Part shown: positions 43,642 to 54,050 of the stretch, piece by piece
How positions within the stretch are numbered: position 1 is the first letter of the stretch
Layout: each line of letters opens with the position of its first letter
Assembly (NCBI RefSeq): GCF_000948415.1
Contig: NZ_JYII01000015.1
Span: forward strand, 1 to 64,000
Direction of reading: 5' to 3'
Length of the DNA: 64,000 nucleotides
Origin: Thalassospira sp. HJ
Lineage (GTDB): Bacteria; Pseudomonadota; Alphaproteobacteria; Rhodospirillales; Thalassospiraceae
Notes under the pieces: generated by a model
Seen by the model: only the letters and a program-made list of their open reading frames with translations
Databases searched by the model: none
What the model was told of the DNA's origin: nothing
Position numbers and translations under genes: made by a program

Positions 43642-45729
43642 TTATCCGGATCGGAAATACCGAACTGCTTCGTCACGCTCAAACAGATAGAGCAACAGGC
43701 GCAAAGAATCCCCGCGGGCTTTCTGAAGGTCCGGGTCTCGCTCCACGATCAGGCGCGCATCATCGCGTGCGATCGCCAGCAAGTCGCCATGTAGCTCCAG
43801 ATTGGCCAGTCGGTATTCCTGAAGACCACTTTGGCGCGTTCCCAGAACTTCACCCGCACCGCGAAGCTTCAGGTCCTCTTCGGCAATGACAAAGCCGTCC
43901 TCGGTTTCGCGCATGATCTTGAGACGCGCCTTTGAAACCTGCCCAAGCGGGCTACCATAAAGCAGCAAACAGGTTGACGCCGCGTCACCACGACCAATGC
44001 GCCCGCGAAGCTGATGAAGCTGCGCGAGGCCAAAGCGCTCCGAGTGTTCGATCACCATAATCGTTGCTTCGGGCACATTCACACCGACTTCGATCACGGT
44101 GGTGGCAACAAGGATGGATGTATCGCCATGGGCGAACCTTTCCATAACCTCGTCCTTTTCCTTGCCCTTCATCTTGCCATGGACAAGGCCAACACGCTCC
44201 GCACCAAACAGCTCTACCAATACGCGATAGCGTTCCTCGGCTGCCTGCAGATCAAGAACCTCGGAATCTTCGACCAGCGGGCAGACCCAGTAGATCTTGG
44301 TGCCGCTGCGCATGGCGCGCCCGATCCCGGAAATCACATCATCGACCTTGTCGATCGGCAAGACACGGGTATCGACCGGCTTGCGTCCCGGCGGCTTTTC
44401 ATCAAGTCGCGAGACTTCCATATCACCAAAGGCTGTCAGGGTCAGGGTGCGCGGAATTGGGGTCGCCGTCATGACCAACACATCGACCGCCTGACCTTTT
44501 CCCGCCAACATCAAACGTTGATGCACGCCAAAGCGATGTTGTTCGTCAACAACCGCAAAGGCCAGATCATGGAAGGCGACATCATCCTGAAACAGGGCAT
44601 GCGTCCCGACCGCGATCTGCACATCACCATTTGCAAAGCCTTCAAGTGCGGCTTTACGAGCCTTTCCCTTATCGCGCCCGGTCAGAATGGCACATTTGAT
44701 CCCGATCTTCTCAAGCAGCGGCGAGATGGTTTCGAAATGCTGACGGGCTAGGATTTCAGTCGGCGCCATCAGGGCTGCCTGTCGGCCACATTCAACGGCA
44801 TTGAGCATCGCCATTAGGGCAACCACGGTCTTGCCTGAGCCAACGTCACCTTGCAACAAACGCAGCATCCGACCTTCGCTTGCCATATCTTCATAGATAT
44901 CGCCAAGCGCACGCTGCTGCGCACCCGTCATGGCAAAGGGCAGGTGGCTGCCAAGGGCGTCGCGCAGGCGTCCATCCCCCTTGGTGACACGGCCGCCCAG
45001 TTGGCGCATCTTGGCCCGGATCAGTGTCAGGGCCAGCTGATTGGCAAGCAATTCGTCATAGGCAAGACGTTTGCGTGCCGGATGATCGGGCGAAAGGTCG
45101 GTTTCGTCCTGCGGATTATGAACCGTATAAAGTGCCGTCTTCAAATCCGGCCATTTGTGGCGCGCGACCAAGGCCGGGTCATGCCATTCCGCCAAGTCGG
45201 GCAGGGTTTCAAGCGCACCGCGCACGGCCTTGGTCAGCGTCTTACCCGTCACTCCGGCAGACATCGGATAGACCGGCTCGACCGTCTGAATTTCCGAACG
45301 TTCGGCCTCTGTTCCGATCCGGTCGGGATGTGTGATCTGATATTCACCGCGATAGTGATCGATCTTGCCCGAGACGATCCGCTTTTCACCCACCGGCAAA
45401 ACGTCATTCAGATACTTCGCCCGCGCATTGAAAAACGCCAGAACCAGCGTACCGCTTTGGGTTTTGCAAATCACGCGATAGGGGCGACGGCGATTGGGGG
45501 CCGGGTCATGACGTTCCACCCAGACATCCATGGTCACGACCGATCCATCAATAGTGTCGGAAAGGTCAGGCGAAAAACGGCGATCAATCATGCCAGATGG
45601 CAAATGCCACAGCAGGTCGGCCACATGTTCCCCGCCAATCAGGCGCGCCACCAAAGGTTTCAAGCGCGGCCCGATACCGGCTAGCGTGTCAATTTCAGCA
45701 AAAAGCGGGAACAGAATTTCCGGGCGCAT
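43642..45729 (-). CDS. recG: ATP-dependent DNA helicase RecG
   Basis: A 695-aa helicase that remodels stalled replication forks and D-loops. The start MRPEILFPLFAEIDTL at 45729 is chosen by family fit; the longer reading to 45801 adds an unrelated segment. The wedge OB domain covers about 50-150. Motif I is GDVGSGKTVVALMAM, motif II is DEQHRFG, and motif VI is QLRGRIGRGD. Opposite in direction to sdhE/mfd. Confidence 0.95.
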   Translation of the reverse strand: MRPEILFPLFAEIDTLAGIGPRLKPLVARLIGGEHVADLLWHLPSGMIDRRFSPDLSDTIDGSVVTMDVWVERHDPAPNRRRPYRVICKTQSGTLVLAFFNARAKYLNDVLPVGEKRIVSGKIDHYRGEYQITHPDRIGTEAERSEIQTVEPVYPMSAGVTGKTLTKAVRGALETLPDLAEWHDPALVARHKWPDLKTALYTVHNPQDETDLSPDHPARKRLAYDELLANQLALTLIRAKMRQLGGRVTKGDGRLRDALGSHLPFAMTGAQQRALGDIYEDMASEGRMLRLLQGDVGSGKTVVALMAMLNAVECGRQAALMAPTEILARQHFETISPLLEKIGIKCAILTGRDKGKARKAALEGFANGDVQIAVGTHALFQDDVAFHDLAFAVVDEQHRFGVHQRLMLAGKGQAVDVLVMTATPIPRTLTLTAFGDMEVSRLDEKPPGRKPVDTRVLPIDKVDDVISGIGRAMRSGTKIYWVCPLVEDSEVLDLQAAEERYRVLVELFGAERVGLVHGKMKGKEKDEVMERFAHGDTSILVATTVIEVGVNVPEATIMVIEHSERFGLAQLHQLRGRIGRGDAASTCLLLYGSPLGQVSKARLKIMRETEDGFVIAEEDLKLRGAGEVLGTRQSGLQEYRLANLELHGDLLAIARDDARLIVERDPDLQKARGDSLRLLLYLFERDEAVRYFRSG

Positions 45730-45955
45730 GACGGTTTTCGTTGAAACTTTCGATGAGAACGTTAATAGAACAATTGCGTTTATGGCACGGGTATACAACA
45801 AAACTATCCCGCCACAACCATCAAGTCACCATTTGATACAAAATGACCCGATCACGGCATGGACCCGTAGGGAATTTTGCCGTACAAACCATGCCACAGA
45901 ACAGGCTGCAGTTGCCGCCCGCAAGGCACTGCCGAGGAAGTCAGGAGATCGTATA

Positions 45956-46228
45956 ATGACCGACACCGTATCGGACCTTGAAATGCGCCGTAAAAAGCTG
46001 CTGTTCCGGGGAAGCCATCGTGGCACCAAGGAAAACGATATCCTGATGGGCCGCTTCATGGACAAGCATCTTGCGACCCTGACTGAAGAGCAGCTTGATA
46101 CATTTGAAGCCCTGATCAACGAAGTGCCCGATGCCGATTTCTTCAAATGGGCGACGGGCAAGGAAGAAGCCCCCGCGCAGTATGACACCGATGTCCTGCG
46201 CATGATCCGTGCGCTTAGCAACGCCTGA
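45956..46228 (+). CDS. sdhE: FAD assembly factor SdhE
   Basis: A 90-aa protein of the SdhE/Sdh5 family that promotes covalent flavinylation of succinate dehydrogenase. The diagnostic RGxxE motif reads RGTKE at 22-26, within LLFRGSHRGTKENDIL. The ATG at 45956 has AGGAG upstream; an ORF reaching back to 45530 is an artefact. It lies between recG and mfd, a well conserved alphaproteobacterial arrangement. The mfd start overlaps its 3' end. Confidence 0.93.
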   Translation: MTDTVSDLEMRRKKLLFRGSHRGTKENDILMGRFMDKHLATLTEEQLDTFEALINEVPDADFFKWATGKEEAPAQYDTDVLRMIRALSNA

Positions 46229-49200
46229 CAAGACATTGAACAAACTAAAAGAAATCATATCGACCACTGGTCGCAAACGGGTAGGCGGGGTGCCAGAAGG
46301 TGCCGACGCCCTGATCCTGCGCGAGCTGCTTGACAGCGCAGGCAAGAACAAGACCGTTCTTCACATTGCCCGCGATGACAAGCGCATGGCGCAACTGGCC
46401 GAAGCACTGCAATTCTTTGCTGGCGAAATAGAAGTTCTGACCCTGCCGGCATGGGATTGCCTGCCATATGACCGGGTATCGCCGATTTCCGAAGTAACGT
46501 CGCGTCGCGTTGAAACGCTGACGACCCTGGCTGATGGCACGGAATCCAGCACTGGTAACGGGCGTATTGTCCTGACAACCGCTGCATCAGCGATCCAGCG
46601 TGTCCCGACGGTTGATGTCATGCGCAAGGGCAAGCTGGCCTTTAAGGCCGGCAGTGAATATGACCGCGCAGAGCTGACAGCCTATTTCGAACGAATGGGC
46701 TATAACCGTGCCGAACAGGTAATGGAACCGGGCGACTATGCTGTTCGCGGTGACATTGTCGATATCTTTGCGCCGGGTATGAAAGAGCCGGTGCGACTTG
46801 ATTTCTTTGGCGACGAGATCGAAAGCATCCGCCGCTTTGATGTCGAAACCCAGCGCACCGTTGGCAAGATCAAGGAAATTGCCCTTTTGCCTGTGGGCGA
46901 GGTCTATCTTGATCCGGACAGCATTTCACGGTTTCGCAGCGGCTATCGCGAACTTTTCGGGGCGGTTTCACAGACCGATCCGCTTTATGAATCAATTTCC
47001 AACGGCCTGAAATATGGCGGGATGGAACACTGGTTGCCGCTGTTCCATGACGGGCTTGATACGATCTTTGCCTATTTGCCCGAAACGATCATCAGCCTTG
47101 ATTACCAATATGGTGAGGTGATCGAAAACCGCCTTGAGATGATCGATGATTATTATCAGGCGCGTCTGAACATCAAGGGTGGCGGACTTTCGGGCGATAA
47201 TGTCTATAAGCCGGTACCGCCAGAACGGCTTTATCTTGATCAGGCAGAGTTTGACCGCATGTTGTCAGACCGCCCGGTTCTGGAATTTTCGCCCTATTAC
47301 GATGATGAAAACCCGGAACGCGGCATCTTTGATCTTGGTGCGCGGGCAGGGCGTGACTTTGGCGATATCCGCGCGCGTGCGGACGTCAATCTTTATGACG
47401 AACTGCGCGATTTCATCACCGCCCAGCGCGGCAAGGAAAACCAGGTTGTCATTGCGGCCTATTCCGACGGATCGCGCGACCGTATGATTTCGCTTCTGCG
47501 AGAACATGGCGTTGGCAAGGTTGTGCCTTGCGAATGTTGGGAAGATGTTACCGATGACCTGACGCACGAGCATGTCGGTGTCGTAATCCTTGATATCGAA
47601 CGCGGTTTCCGGCGCAAGGGTCTGTGGTTCGTTACTGAACAGGATATTCTTGGCGATCGCATGAGCCGTCCGGGTGGACGCCGGCGCAAGGCCGATAACT
47701 TCCTGCGCGAAGCCTCCGAGATTTCCGAAGGTGACCTGGTCGTTCACCTTGAACATGGTATCGGGCGGTATTTGGGTCTTAAAACCGTTACGGCCGGTGG
47801 CGCACCGCATGACTGTTTAGAACTTGAATATGACGGCGGCGACAAGCTGTTTGTCCCGGTTGAGAATATCGAAGTCCTGTCGCGCTATGGCTCGGACGAG
47901 GGTGTCTCGATCCTTGATAAGCTCGGCGGTGTTGCCTGGCAGGCGCGTAAGGCCAAGCTGCGCGAACGCATCCGTGACATGGCCGGACAGCTGATCAAAG
48001 TTGCTGCTGAACGTCACCTGCGCAAGGGCGCAACGCTTCAGGCGCCCGAAGGCGCCTATGACGAATTCTGTGCCGGCTTCCCGTTTGCCGAAACCGAAGA
48101 TCAGGCACGCGCCATCCGTGACACCCTTGATGACCTGTCAGCAGGCAAGCCGATGGATCGCCTTGTTTGCGGTGATGTCGGCTTTGGCAAGACAGAAGTC
48201 GCCATGCGTGCTGCCTTTGCCGCCGTAATGTCGGGCAAACAGGTGGCTGTGGTGGCACCAACAACGCTGTTGTGCCGGCAGCATTACCTGAACTTCAAGG
48301 AACGCTTTGACGGTTTGCCGGTCCGGGTAGAACAGCTTTCGCGCCTTGTTACCGGTAAGAACGCCAAACTGGTCAAGGACAACATCGAAAGCGGTCATGT
48401 CGATATCGTTTGTGGCACCCATGCGCTTTTGGGCAACGGTGTGCATTTCAAGGATCTCGGACTTCTGATCGTCGATGAAGAACAGCATTTCGGGGTGAAG
48501 CACAAGGAACGGCTCAAGGAGCTGAAATCCGATGTGCATGTTCTGACACTGACGGCGACGCCAATTCCGCGAACCTTGCAATTGGCGCTGACCGGGGTGA
48601 AGGAACTTTCAATCATTGCCACACCGCCTGTCGACCGTCTTGCGGTTCGGACCTATATCACGCCCTATGACCCGGTTGTCGTGCGCGAGGCCATCTTGCG
48701 CGAACGCCATCGTGGCGGTCAGATTTTCTATGTCTGCCCACGGGTCAACGAACTCGGCCGGGTTGCCAAGGAACTTGAGGCACTTGTGCCGGAAATCAAG
48801 TTTGACGTCGCACATGGTCAGATGGGCGCACGTGATCTTGAACAGGTCATGACCGACTTCACCGACCGGAAATTTGATTTGCTGTTGGCGACGAACATCA
48901 TTGAATCCGGTATTGACGTCCCCAATGCCAACACCATGATCATCCACCGGGCCGATATGTTCGGTCTGGCGCAGCTTTATCAGCTGCGTGGTCGTATCGG
49001 GCGCTCCAAACAGCGTGCCTATGCCTATCTGACCTTACCGAATGGCAAGAAGCTGACGGCAACCGCGCTCAAGCGCCTCGAAGTCATGCAGACGCTTGAT
49101 AGCCTGGGTGCCGGCTTTAATCTGGCCAGCCATGATCTTGATATTCGCGGGGCAGGGAACCTTCTGGGCGAAGAGCAATCCGGTCACATCAAGGAAGTTG

Positions 49201-49733
49201 GGATCGAGCTTTATCAACAGATGATCGAAGAAGCCGTGGCCGAGGCCAAGGGCGAGATCGACGCGTCCGAAGAAGCAAGCTTTGTCCCGCAGATCAATAT
49301 CGGCATGCCGGTCCTGATCCCGGATCGTTATGTGCCAGATCTTGGTGTTCGGTTGGGGCTATATCGCCGGATATCGGAACTGCGATCCCGTGAAGAAGTC
49401 GACCAGTTCGCAGCCGAGATGATTGACCGGTTCGGCAAACTGCCCAAGGAAGTCGAAAACCTTCTGGATGTCGTCACCATCAAGCAATGGTGCCGGGTTG
49501 CCAATATCGAGAAACTTGATGCCGGCCCGAAAGGTGCCCTGATCACGCTGCACAATAACGAATTTCCGAACCCGGCCGGCCTGATTGGCTTTATCCAGCA
49601 ACAGGTGGGTGTCGCGCGCCTGCGCCCGGATCACAAGATGGTCTACGCCGCGGGCTGGGACGGCCCAACCGACCGGCTTGAGGGCCTTAAACGGCTGATG
49701 AAACGGCTGTCGGATATCGCAGTCACGACATAA
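46209..49733 (+). CDS. mfd: Transcription-repair coupling factor
   Basis: An ATPase of about 1,174 aa that removes stalled RNA polymerase and recruits UvrA. UvrB-like N-terminal domains (about 1-360) are followed by the CarD-like RNA polymerase interaction domain (from about LVVHLEHGIGRYLGL), the helicase core with GDVGFGKTEVAMRAAF and DEEQHFG, and the C-terminal TRCF domain. The GTG at 46209 overlaps sdhE by 20 bp; a TTG at 46236 is an alternative start. The uvrA gene at 27.6 kb supplies the partner protein. Confidence 0.95.
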   Translation: MRLATPDKTLNKLKEIISTTGRKRVGGVPEGADALILRELLDSAGKNKTVLHIARDDKRMAQLAEALQFFAGEIEVLTLPAWDCLPYDRVSPISEVTSRRVETLTTLADGTESSTGNGRIVLTTAASAIQRVPTVDVMRKGKLAFKAGSEYDRAELTAYFERMGYNRAEQVMEPGDYAVRGDIVDIFAPGMKEPVRLDFFGDEIESIRRFDVETQRTVGKIKEIALLPVGEVYLDPDSISRFRSGYRELFGAVSQTDPLYESISNGLKYGGMEHWLPLFHDGLDTIFAYLPETIISLDYQYGEVIENRLEMIDDYYQARLNIKGGGLSGDNVYKPVPPERLYLDQAEFDRMLSDRPVLEFSPYYDDENPERGIFDLGARAGRDFGDIRARADVNLYDELRDFITAQRGKENQVVIAAYSDGSRDRMISLLREHGVGKVVPCECWEDVTDDLTHEHVGVVILDIERGFRRKGLWFVTEQDILGDRMSRPGGRRRKADNFLREASEISEGDLVVHLEHGIGRYLGLKTVTAGGAPHDCLELEYDGGDKLFVPVENIEVLSRYGSDEGVSILDKLGGVAWQARKAKLRERIRDMAGQLIKVAAERHLRKGATLQAPEGAYDEFCAGFPFAETEDQARAIRDTLDDLSAGKPMDRLVCGDVGFGKTEVAMRAAFAAVMSGKQVAVVAPTTLLCRQHYLNFKERFDGLPVRVEQLSRLVTGKNAKLVKDNIESGHVDIVCGTHALLGNGVHFKDLGLLIVDEEQHFGVKHKERLKELKSDVHVLTLTATPIPRTLQLALTGVKELSIIATPPVDRLAVRTYITPYDPVVVREAILRERHRGGQIFYVCPRVNELGRVAKELEALVPEIKFDVAHGQMGARDLEQVMTDFTDRKFDLLLATNIIESGIDVPNANTMIIHRADMFGLAQLYQLRGRIGRSKQRAYAYLTLPNGKKLTATALKRLEVMQTLDSLGAGFNLASHDLDIRGAGNLLGEEQSGHIKEVGIELYQQMIEEAVAEAKGEIDASEEASFVPQINIGMPVLIPDRYVPDLGVRLGLYRRISELRSREEVDQFAAEMIDRFGKLPKEVENLLDVVTIKQWCRVANIEKLDAGPKGALITLHNNEFPNPAGLIGFIQQQVGVARLRPDHKMVYAAGWDGPTDRLEGLKRLMKRLSDIAVTT

Positions 49734-49735
49734 AG

Positions 49736-49777
49736 AAAAGGCGGGTAACATATTGTTATCCCGCCTTTTCTTTTTTT
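49736..49777. terminator. Bidirectional terminator between mfd and the DsbA-family gene
   Basis: AAAAGGCGGG (49736-49745) pairs with CCCGCCTTTT (49760-49769), with extra TAAC/GTTA pairing inside and one bulge, followed by a T-run (CTTTTTTT). Confidence 0.9.
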
Positions 49778-49793
49778 GTTTCTTCCGCGAACT

Positions 49794-50480
49794 TTAAACC
49801 GGAATTTCTTCCTGCCGCGCCAATCGGATCATGCGTTGCAGGATGTCTGGTTCCTGCGCACCCGAAAGGGCATGGCGGCTGTTAAACAGGAAACACGGAA
49901 CACCGGTTACCCCCATCTGATGGGCAACGCGATTTTCCTGACCAACAAACTCGCGGTCCATATCACCGACCAGATATTCAAGGATTTCGGTTCTGTCTTC
50001 ACCATGGCGGACAGCGATATCGGCCAAAAGTTCCTGATCCCCGATATCCTGGCCCTCAAGGAAATAGGCGACAAACAGGTCTTCGACCAGATCATTGCCC
50101 ACGGCGGGGCGTTCGGCACAAACCTTGTAGATCAGCCGATGAGAGTCCGTTGAGTCCGGGGTTACCTTGATCTGGTCAAACTTGAACGGAATACCAACGG
50201 CGGCACCGGCATCCTCTATCGCCTTGTAAACCCGTTCGGCACTTTCAGACCCGCCAAATTTGGCTGATAGGTAAAGTTTGCGATCAATCCCGCCGCTTGG
50301 CATATCGGGATTAAGCAGGAAAGGGCGCCAGTGAATGATCATGTTATCGAGCTTTTCACGCGCCAAGGCCTTCTCAAGGCGCTTCTTGCCGATATAGCAC
50401 CACGGACAAATCGTATCGACAATCGCCTCGATCCTGATCGGCGAATTTGAAGGTTCACTTTGTCCGAACTGCCAGTTCAT
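49794..50480 (-). CDS. DsbA-family oxidoreductase (FrnE-like)
   Basis: A 228-aa cytosolic thioredoxin-fold protein with the CPWC motif at 25-28 and a large helical insertion. No signal peptide is present. It resembles FrnE and the 2-hydroxychromene-2-carboxylate isomerase type, which act as dithiol oxidoreductases in the cytoplasm. The cis-Pro loop GVPCF is near residue 194. It is the last gene of the deo-containing minus-strand run, 6 bp after deoB. Confidence 0.88.
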   Translation of the reverse strand: MNWQFGQSEPSNSPIRIEAIVDTICPWCYIGKKRLEKALAREKLDNMIIHWRPFLLNPDMPSGGIDRKLYLSAKFGGSESAERVYKAIEDAGAAVGIPFKFDQIKVTPDSTDSHRLIYKVCAERPAVGNDLVEDLFVAYFLEGQDIGDQELLADIAVRHGEDRTEILEYLVGDMDREFVGQENRVAHQMGVTGVPCFLFNSRHALSGAQEPDILQRMIRLARQEEIPV

Positions 50481-50486
50481 TCCACT

Positions 50487-51710
50487 TTATCCATTCAAAA
50501 AGGACGTTCCGGTGGCCAGTGGCGCAATGCCAAGATGGTCGGCAACCGTTTGCCCGATATCGGCAAAGGTTTCGCGCATTCCAAACGGACCTGGCGCAAT
50601 TGCCGGCCCGAAAGCAAGGACAGGCACGAATTCGCGTGTATGGTCATTGCCACGCCAGGTCGGGTCACATCCATGGTCAGCCGTAATAATTACCAAGTCA
50701 CCGGGTTGAAGTGCCGCACGCAATTCAGGAATACGTTTATCAAATTCCTCAAGCGCGTTGGCATATCCGGCGACATCGCGACGGTGACCGAATTCCATGT
50801 CGAAGTCCACCAGGTTGGTGAACACAATGCTGTTATCCGGGGCTTCAGCGATCTCGTTCATCATGGCATCAAACAGCGCCATATTCCCCGACGCCTTGAC
50901 CTTTTTGGCAATCCCGCGATGGGCATAGATGTCGGCGATTTTACCAACAGAAATAACCTTGCCGCCAGCATCGCTGAACTGGTCAAGCAATGTTGGCTTG
51001 GGCGGCGGAACGGCAAGATCACGACGGTTTGAAGTCCGCTTGAAATCGGCTGGCGTTTCACCAACGAACGGGCGGGCAATCACACGCCCGATGTTATAGG
51101 GCTCCACCAGTTTGAAGGCGATTTCGCAGACTTCATACAGACGGTCCAGACCAAAATGCTCCTCGTGGGCGGCGATCTGAAACACGCTATCGGCCGAGGT
51201 ATAGCAAATCGGCTTGCCGGTTTTGATATGCTCTTCACCGAGCTCGGCAATGATCGTCGTACCCGACGCATGACAATTACCAAGGATACCAGGAAGTTTG
51301 GCCTGCTCGATCAAGGCATCGGTCAGTTCGGCCGGGAAGGTCGGAACGGAAAGGGGGAAATACCCCCAATCGAAATCGACTGGCACACCGGCAATTTCCC
51401 AATGACCGCTTGGCGTATCCTTACCGCGTGAGATTTCCTTGGCATGACCAAAGGCACCAATCATCGCGCCGCCATGATCAAGTCCGGGCGGCACGCGCCC
51501 CGTAGCATCCTTGGCGGCTTCGCCAAGACCAAGTGCAACCATGTTCGGTACATTAAGCGGCCCGCTGCGCTTATCGCTATCGGCAAGGCCTTTGGCGCAT
51601 TGTTCTGCAATATGGCCAAGGGTGTCGGAACCCTGATCACCGAATTTTGCTGCGTCCGGTGCCGAACCGATCCCGAAACTGTCCGCCACGATAATGATGG
51701 CACGTGCCAT
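50487..51710 (-). CDS. deoB: Phosphopentomutase
   Basis: A 407-aa alkaline-phosphatase superfamily enzyme that interconverts ribose (deoxyribose) 1-phosphate and 5-phosphate in nucleoside salvage. Mn-binding and catalytic segments are [12 protein letters not shown] at the N-terminus and [18 protein letters not shown] near the C-terminus. The length equals that of E. coli DeoB. It lies 59 bp after deoC on the same strand. Confidence 0.95.
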   Translation of the reverse strand: MARAIIIVADSFGIGSAPDAAKFGDQGSDTLGHIAEQCAKGLADSDKRSGPLNVPNMVALGLGEAAKDATGRVPPGLDHGGAMIGAFGHAKEISRGKDTPSGHWEIAGVPVDFDWGYFPLSVPTFPAELTDALIEQAKLPGILGNCHASGTTIIAELGEEHIKTGKPICYTSADSVFQIAAHEEHFGLDRLYEVCEIAFKLVEPYNIGRVIARPFVGETPADFKRTSNRRDLAVPPPKPTLLDQFSDAGGKVISVGKIADIYAHRGIAKKVKASGNMALFDAMMNEIAEAPDNSIVFTNLVDFDMEFGHRRDVAGYANALEEFDKRIPELRAALQPGDLVIITADHGCDPTWRGNDHTREFVPVLAFGPAIAPGPFGMRETFADIGQTVADHLGIAPLATGTSFLNG

Positions 51711-51769
51711 TGATGTCTTCCTTCAAACCTGATGCGGGCAATGTGATCACCCGCAGATAGTCATAATTT

Positions 51770-52603
51770 CTAGTAGTTGCCAGTCGCAGCCGGTGCATCA
51801 CCCGGTTTGGCACCACAGGTTTCAAGCAATGCGGTCAAAACGCCACTGGCCCCGAAACGGAAGGTTTCCGGTGTTGCCCAGCCATCACCCATGATGTGAT
51901 CGGCAATCGCCAGATAAAGCGCTGCGTCCTCGGTCGTTTTCACCCCACCAGACGCCTTGAAACCGGCACTAATCCCGTCCTCGTCACGCGCATCACGAAG
52001 GGCAGTCAGCATCGCAACAGCGGCTTCGGGTGTTGCTCCGACTGGTACCTTGCCGGTCGAGGTTTTCACAAAATTCGCACCATGTTTGATGGCAAGACGG
52101 GCCGCTTCATAAAGCTTGGCAAGGTCATCAAACTCGCCGCTTTCAAGGATGACTTTCATGGTGGTCATGGTGCCGCACGCCATGCGGGTCGCATCGACCA
52201 CCTCGGTTGCCGTTGTAACGTCACCAGCAAGGAATGCCTTGTAAGGAAAAACAAGATCAATCTCGTCAGCACCCTTGGAAACACAATTGGCGGTCTCGTC
52301 ACCAACGCGCTGGGCATTGGTACCACCTTCGGGGAAGTTCACCACCGTTGCGGTTTTCACACCTGATTGGCCCAGTGCCCGCCACGAGGTTTCGATAAAC
52401 GGCGCATAAACACAAACGGCGGCAGTGTTGCCGACCGGGGTCTGCGCGCGCTTGCAAAGCGCTTCGATGACCTGTTCATTGTCATCATCATTCAGGCTGG
52501 TCAGATCCAGAACAGAAATGGCGCGACGTGCCGTATCGGCATCTGCCACGGCCTTGTCCTTTGCAGCAGAAATCACTTCTGAAACGGTATTCGGATCAAA
52601 CAT
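51770..52603 (-). CDS. deoC: Deoxyribose-phosphate aldolase
   Basis: A 277-aa class I aldolase that splits deoxyribose 5-phosphate into glyceraldehyde 3-phosphate and acetaldehyde. The Schiff-base Lys is K180 in FVKTSTG, and the second Lys is in TMKVILESG (K150). The ATG at 52603 has AAGGAA before it, which rejects the longer reading to 52729. It pairs with deoB in nucleoside breakdown. No deoA or deoD is visible. Confidence 0.95.
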   Translation of the reverse strand: MFDPNTVSEVISAAKDKAVADADTARRAISVLDLTSLNDDDNEQVIEALCKRAQTPVGNTAAVCVYAPFIETSWRALGQSGVKTATVVNFPEGGTNAQRVGDETANCVSKGADEIDLVFPYKAFLAGDVTTATEVVDATRMACGTMTTMKVILESGEFDDLAKLYEAARLAIKHGANFVKTSTGKVPVGATPEAAVAMLTALRDARDEDGISAGFKASGGVKTTEDAALYLAIADHIMGDGWATPETFRFGASGVLTALLETCGAKPGDAPAATGNY

Positions 52604-52795
52604 CAAACATTCCTTGTAATGCACCGGCAATGTATCTGGTGCAGTTAGTCCGTCAAAGCGTCCGGCACCATCTGGCACGAACGAGAAAGACGGATCAATC
52701 AGCTGCCCTGAAAGGTATCCAACCTTCAACCGGCAATCAATCGATCCGTCTCAAAACACAGTTTCAATCAGAACACGGATAAGCGTTCTTGTGCG

Positions 52796-53935
52796 TTATT
52801 TGGACAACAAAAGCTGTCCTTCACGTCCTTCGAGCGGCATATCACCCGCGACCGAGCACAGATACCCGCCCGGCACGATCAGGCGGATTCCAATGCGTGA
52901 ATACAACACGCCGTCCGTCCGGCTGGAAAAAGGCGTCTTCTCGCCGGTTTCGCAATCAAGAACGTAACCAAGTTCCTGACCAGCCTTGACCTTTGCGCCG
53001 GCCTCAATACCAAACACAACCATGCCGCCATGCGGGGCCATGACACGATCAACACCCGAAAGCGGGGTCGCGTCACATTTGGCTTTTGGCAGGGGCCCCG
53101 GATCACCCGCGACCAGACCGCGACGCTGCAGGAACTTGAACATGTTCTCTGCGTCCTTGATGGCGTATTCGTCATAGACGTCACGATCACCGCGCAGTTC
53201 AATCGTGGTCGCCAACGTCGCCATCGGGATCGGGAATCTATCACCGTAAGCACGGCGCAGCTCGACCCACGGGCGGCTAAAGGCCTCATCAAACGGGTTA
53301 TCACCGCTAATTTCTGCAATCAGGCTGCATTCCGATCCGATTTGTGCCGAAAGATCGGCTGCATCCGGCCAGTTATGGTCGCTGATGTAAAGGTGCATTG
53401 GCGCTTCCCAATCGCAATGCAAATCCATCACGTAATCCGCATCAATCGCCAGTTCGGCGAGCGTCAGGCGCAAATCCTGAAGATCAGTCAGCGGACTGAC
53501 ATCCTTGCGGTGTTCCTTGATCAGGCGGCGCAATTCTGCCCGGATTAGCGCGACGTTTGCATCGGCATCCTGGCCCAGTTTTCCGTCAACGGCGTCAATC
53601 AATGCCGCACTGAGGTCCGGATAGTGACGGTTAAAGTTCTGACCACTGCGCATTTCAAAGCGGCCAAGCGGCTTCATATCGACATACTGGGTAAAACCGA
53701 TCGGGTTGGCGAAGGGAACGACAACAATTTCACCAGTGATGTCACCCTTGGCATCGGCTTCTTTCAAAAGTGCCTCAAGGTGGTGCAAGGTAATGACGCC
53801 GGGCAATTCATCGGCATGCAAAGCCGCCTGGAAATAGGCCTTTGGCCCGTTGCCGGGCTTGCCATAACGGCGAACGGTCAGGGCGCGCGATGTACCCATT
53901 TGCGGGCGGACGAGTTCAATGCGTTCTTCTTGCAT
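52796..53935 (-). CDS. AstE/aspartoacylase-family deacylase, AotO-like
   Basis: A 379-aa M14-related zinc hydrolase. The first zinc motif HADE (H40, E43) and the third ligand in MDLHCD are present, and the C-terminal barrel-like region ends in LEGREGQLLLSK. The ATG at 53935 has CAGGAT upstream. It follows the two permease genes of a basic amino acid ABC transporter. In Pseudomonas the aot operon carries AotO, a member of the same family, in the same place, so AotO is the best comparison. Its substrate is not known. Confidence 0.82.
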   Translation of the reverse strand: MQEERIELVRPQMGTSRALTVRRYGKPGNGPKAYFQAALHADELPGVITLHHLEALLKEADAKGDITGEIVVVPFANPIGFTQYVDMKPLGRFEMRSGQNFNRHYPDLSAALIDAVDGKLGQDADANVALIRAELRRLIKEHRKDVSPLTDLQDLRLTLAELAIDADYVMDLHCDWEAPMHLYISDHNWPDAADLSAQIGSECSLIAEISGDNPFDEAFSRPWVELRRAYGDRFPIPMATLATTIELRGDRDVYDEYAIKDAENMFKFLQRRGLVAGDPGPLPKAKCDATPLSGVDRVMAPHGGMVVFGIEAGAKVKAGQELGYVLDCETGEKTPFSSRTDGVLYSRIGIRLIVPGGYLCSVAGDMPLEGREGQLLLSK

Positions 53936-54050
53936 TTCGAAATCCTGAAAGGTGGGACGTGGGGCAAAACAACCCGGCCGGATCAGGACATTCAACCATT
54001 ATGGTTGACGATATCCATCTCCGAATGCCGGGTTTGATATGGGTATTCGA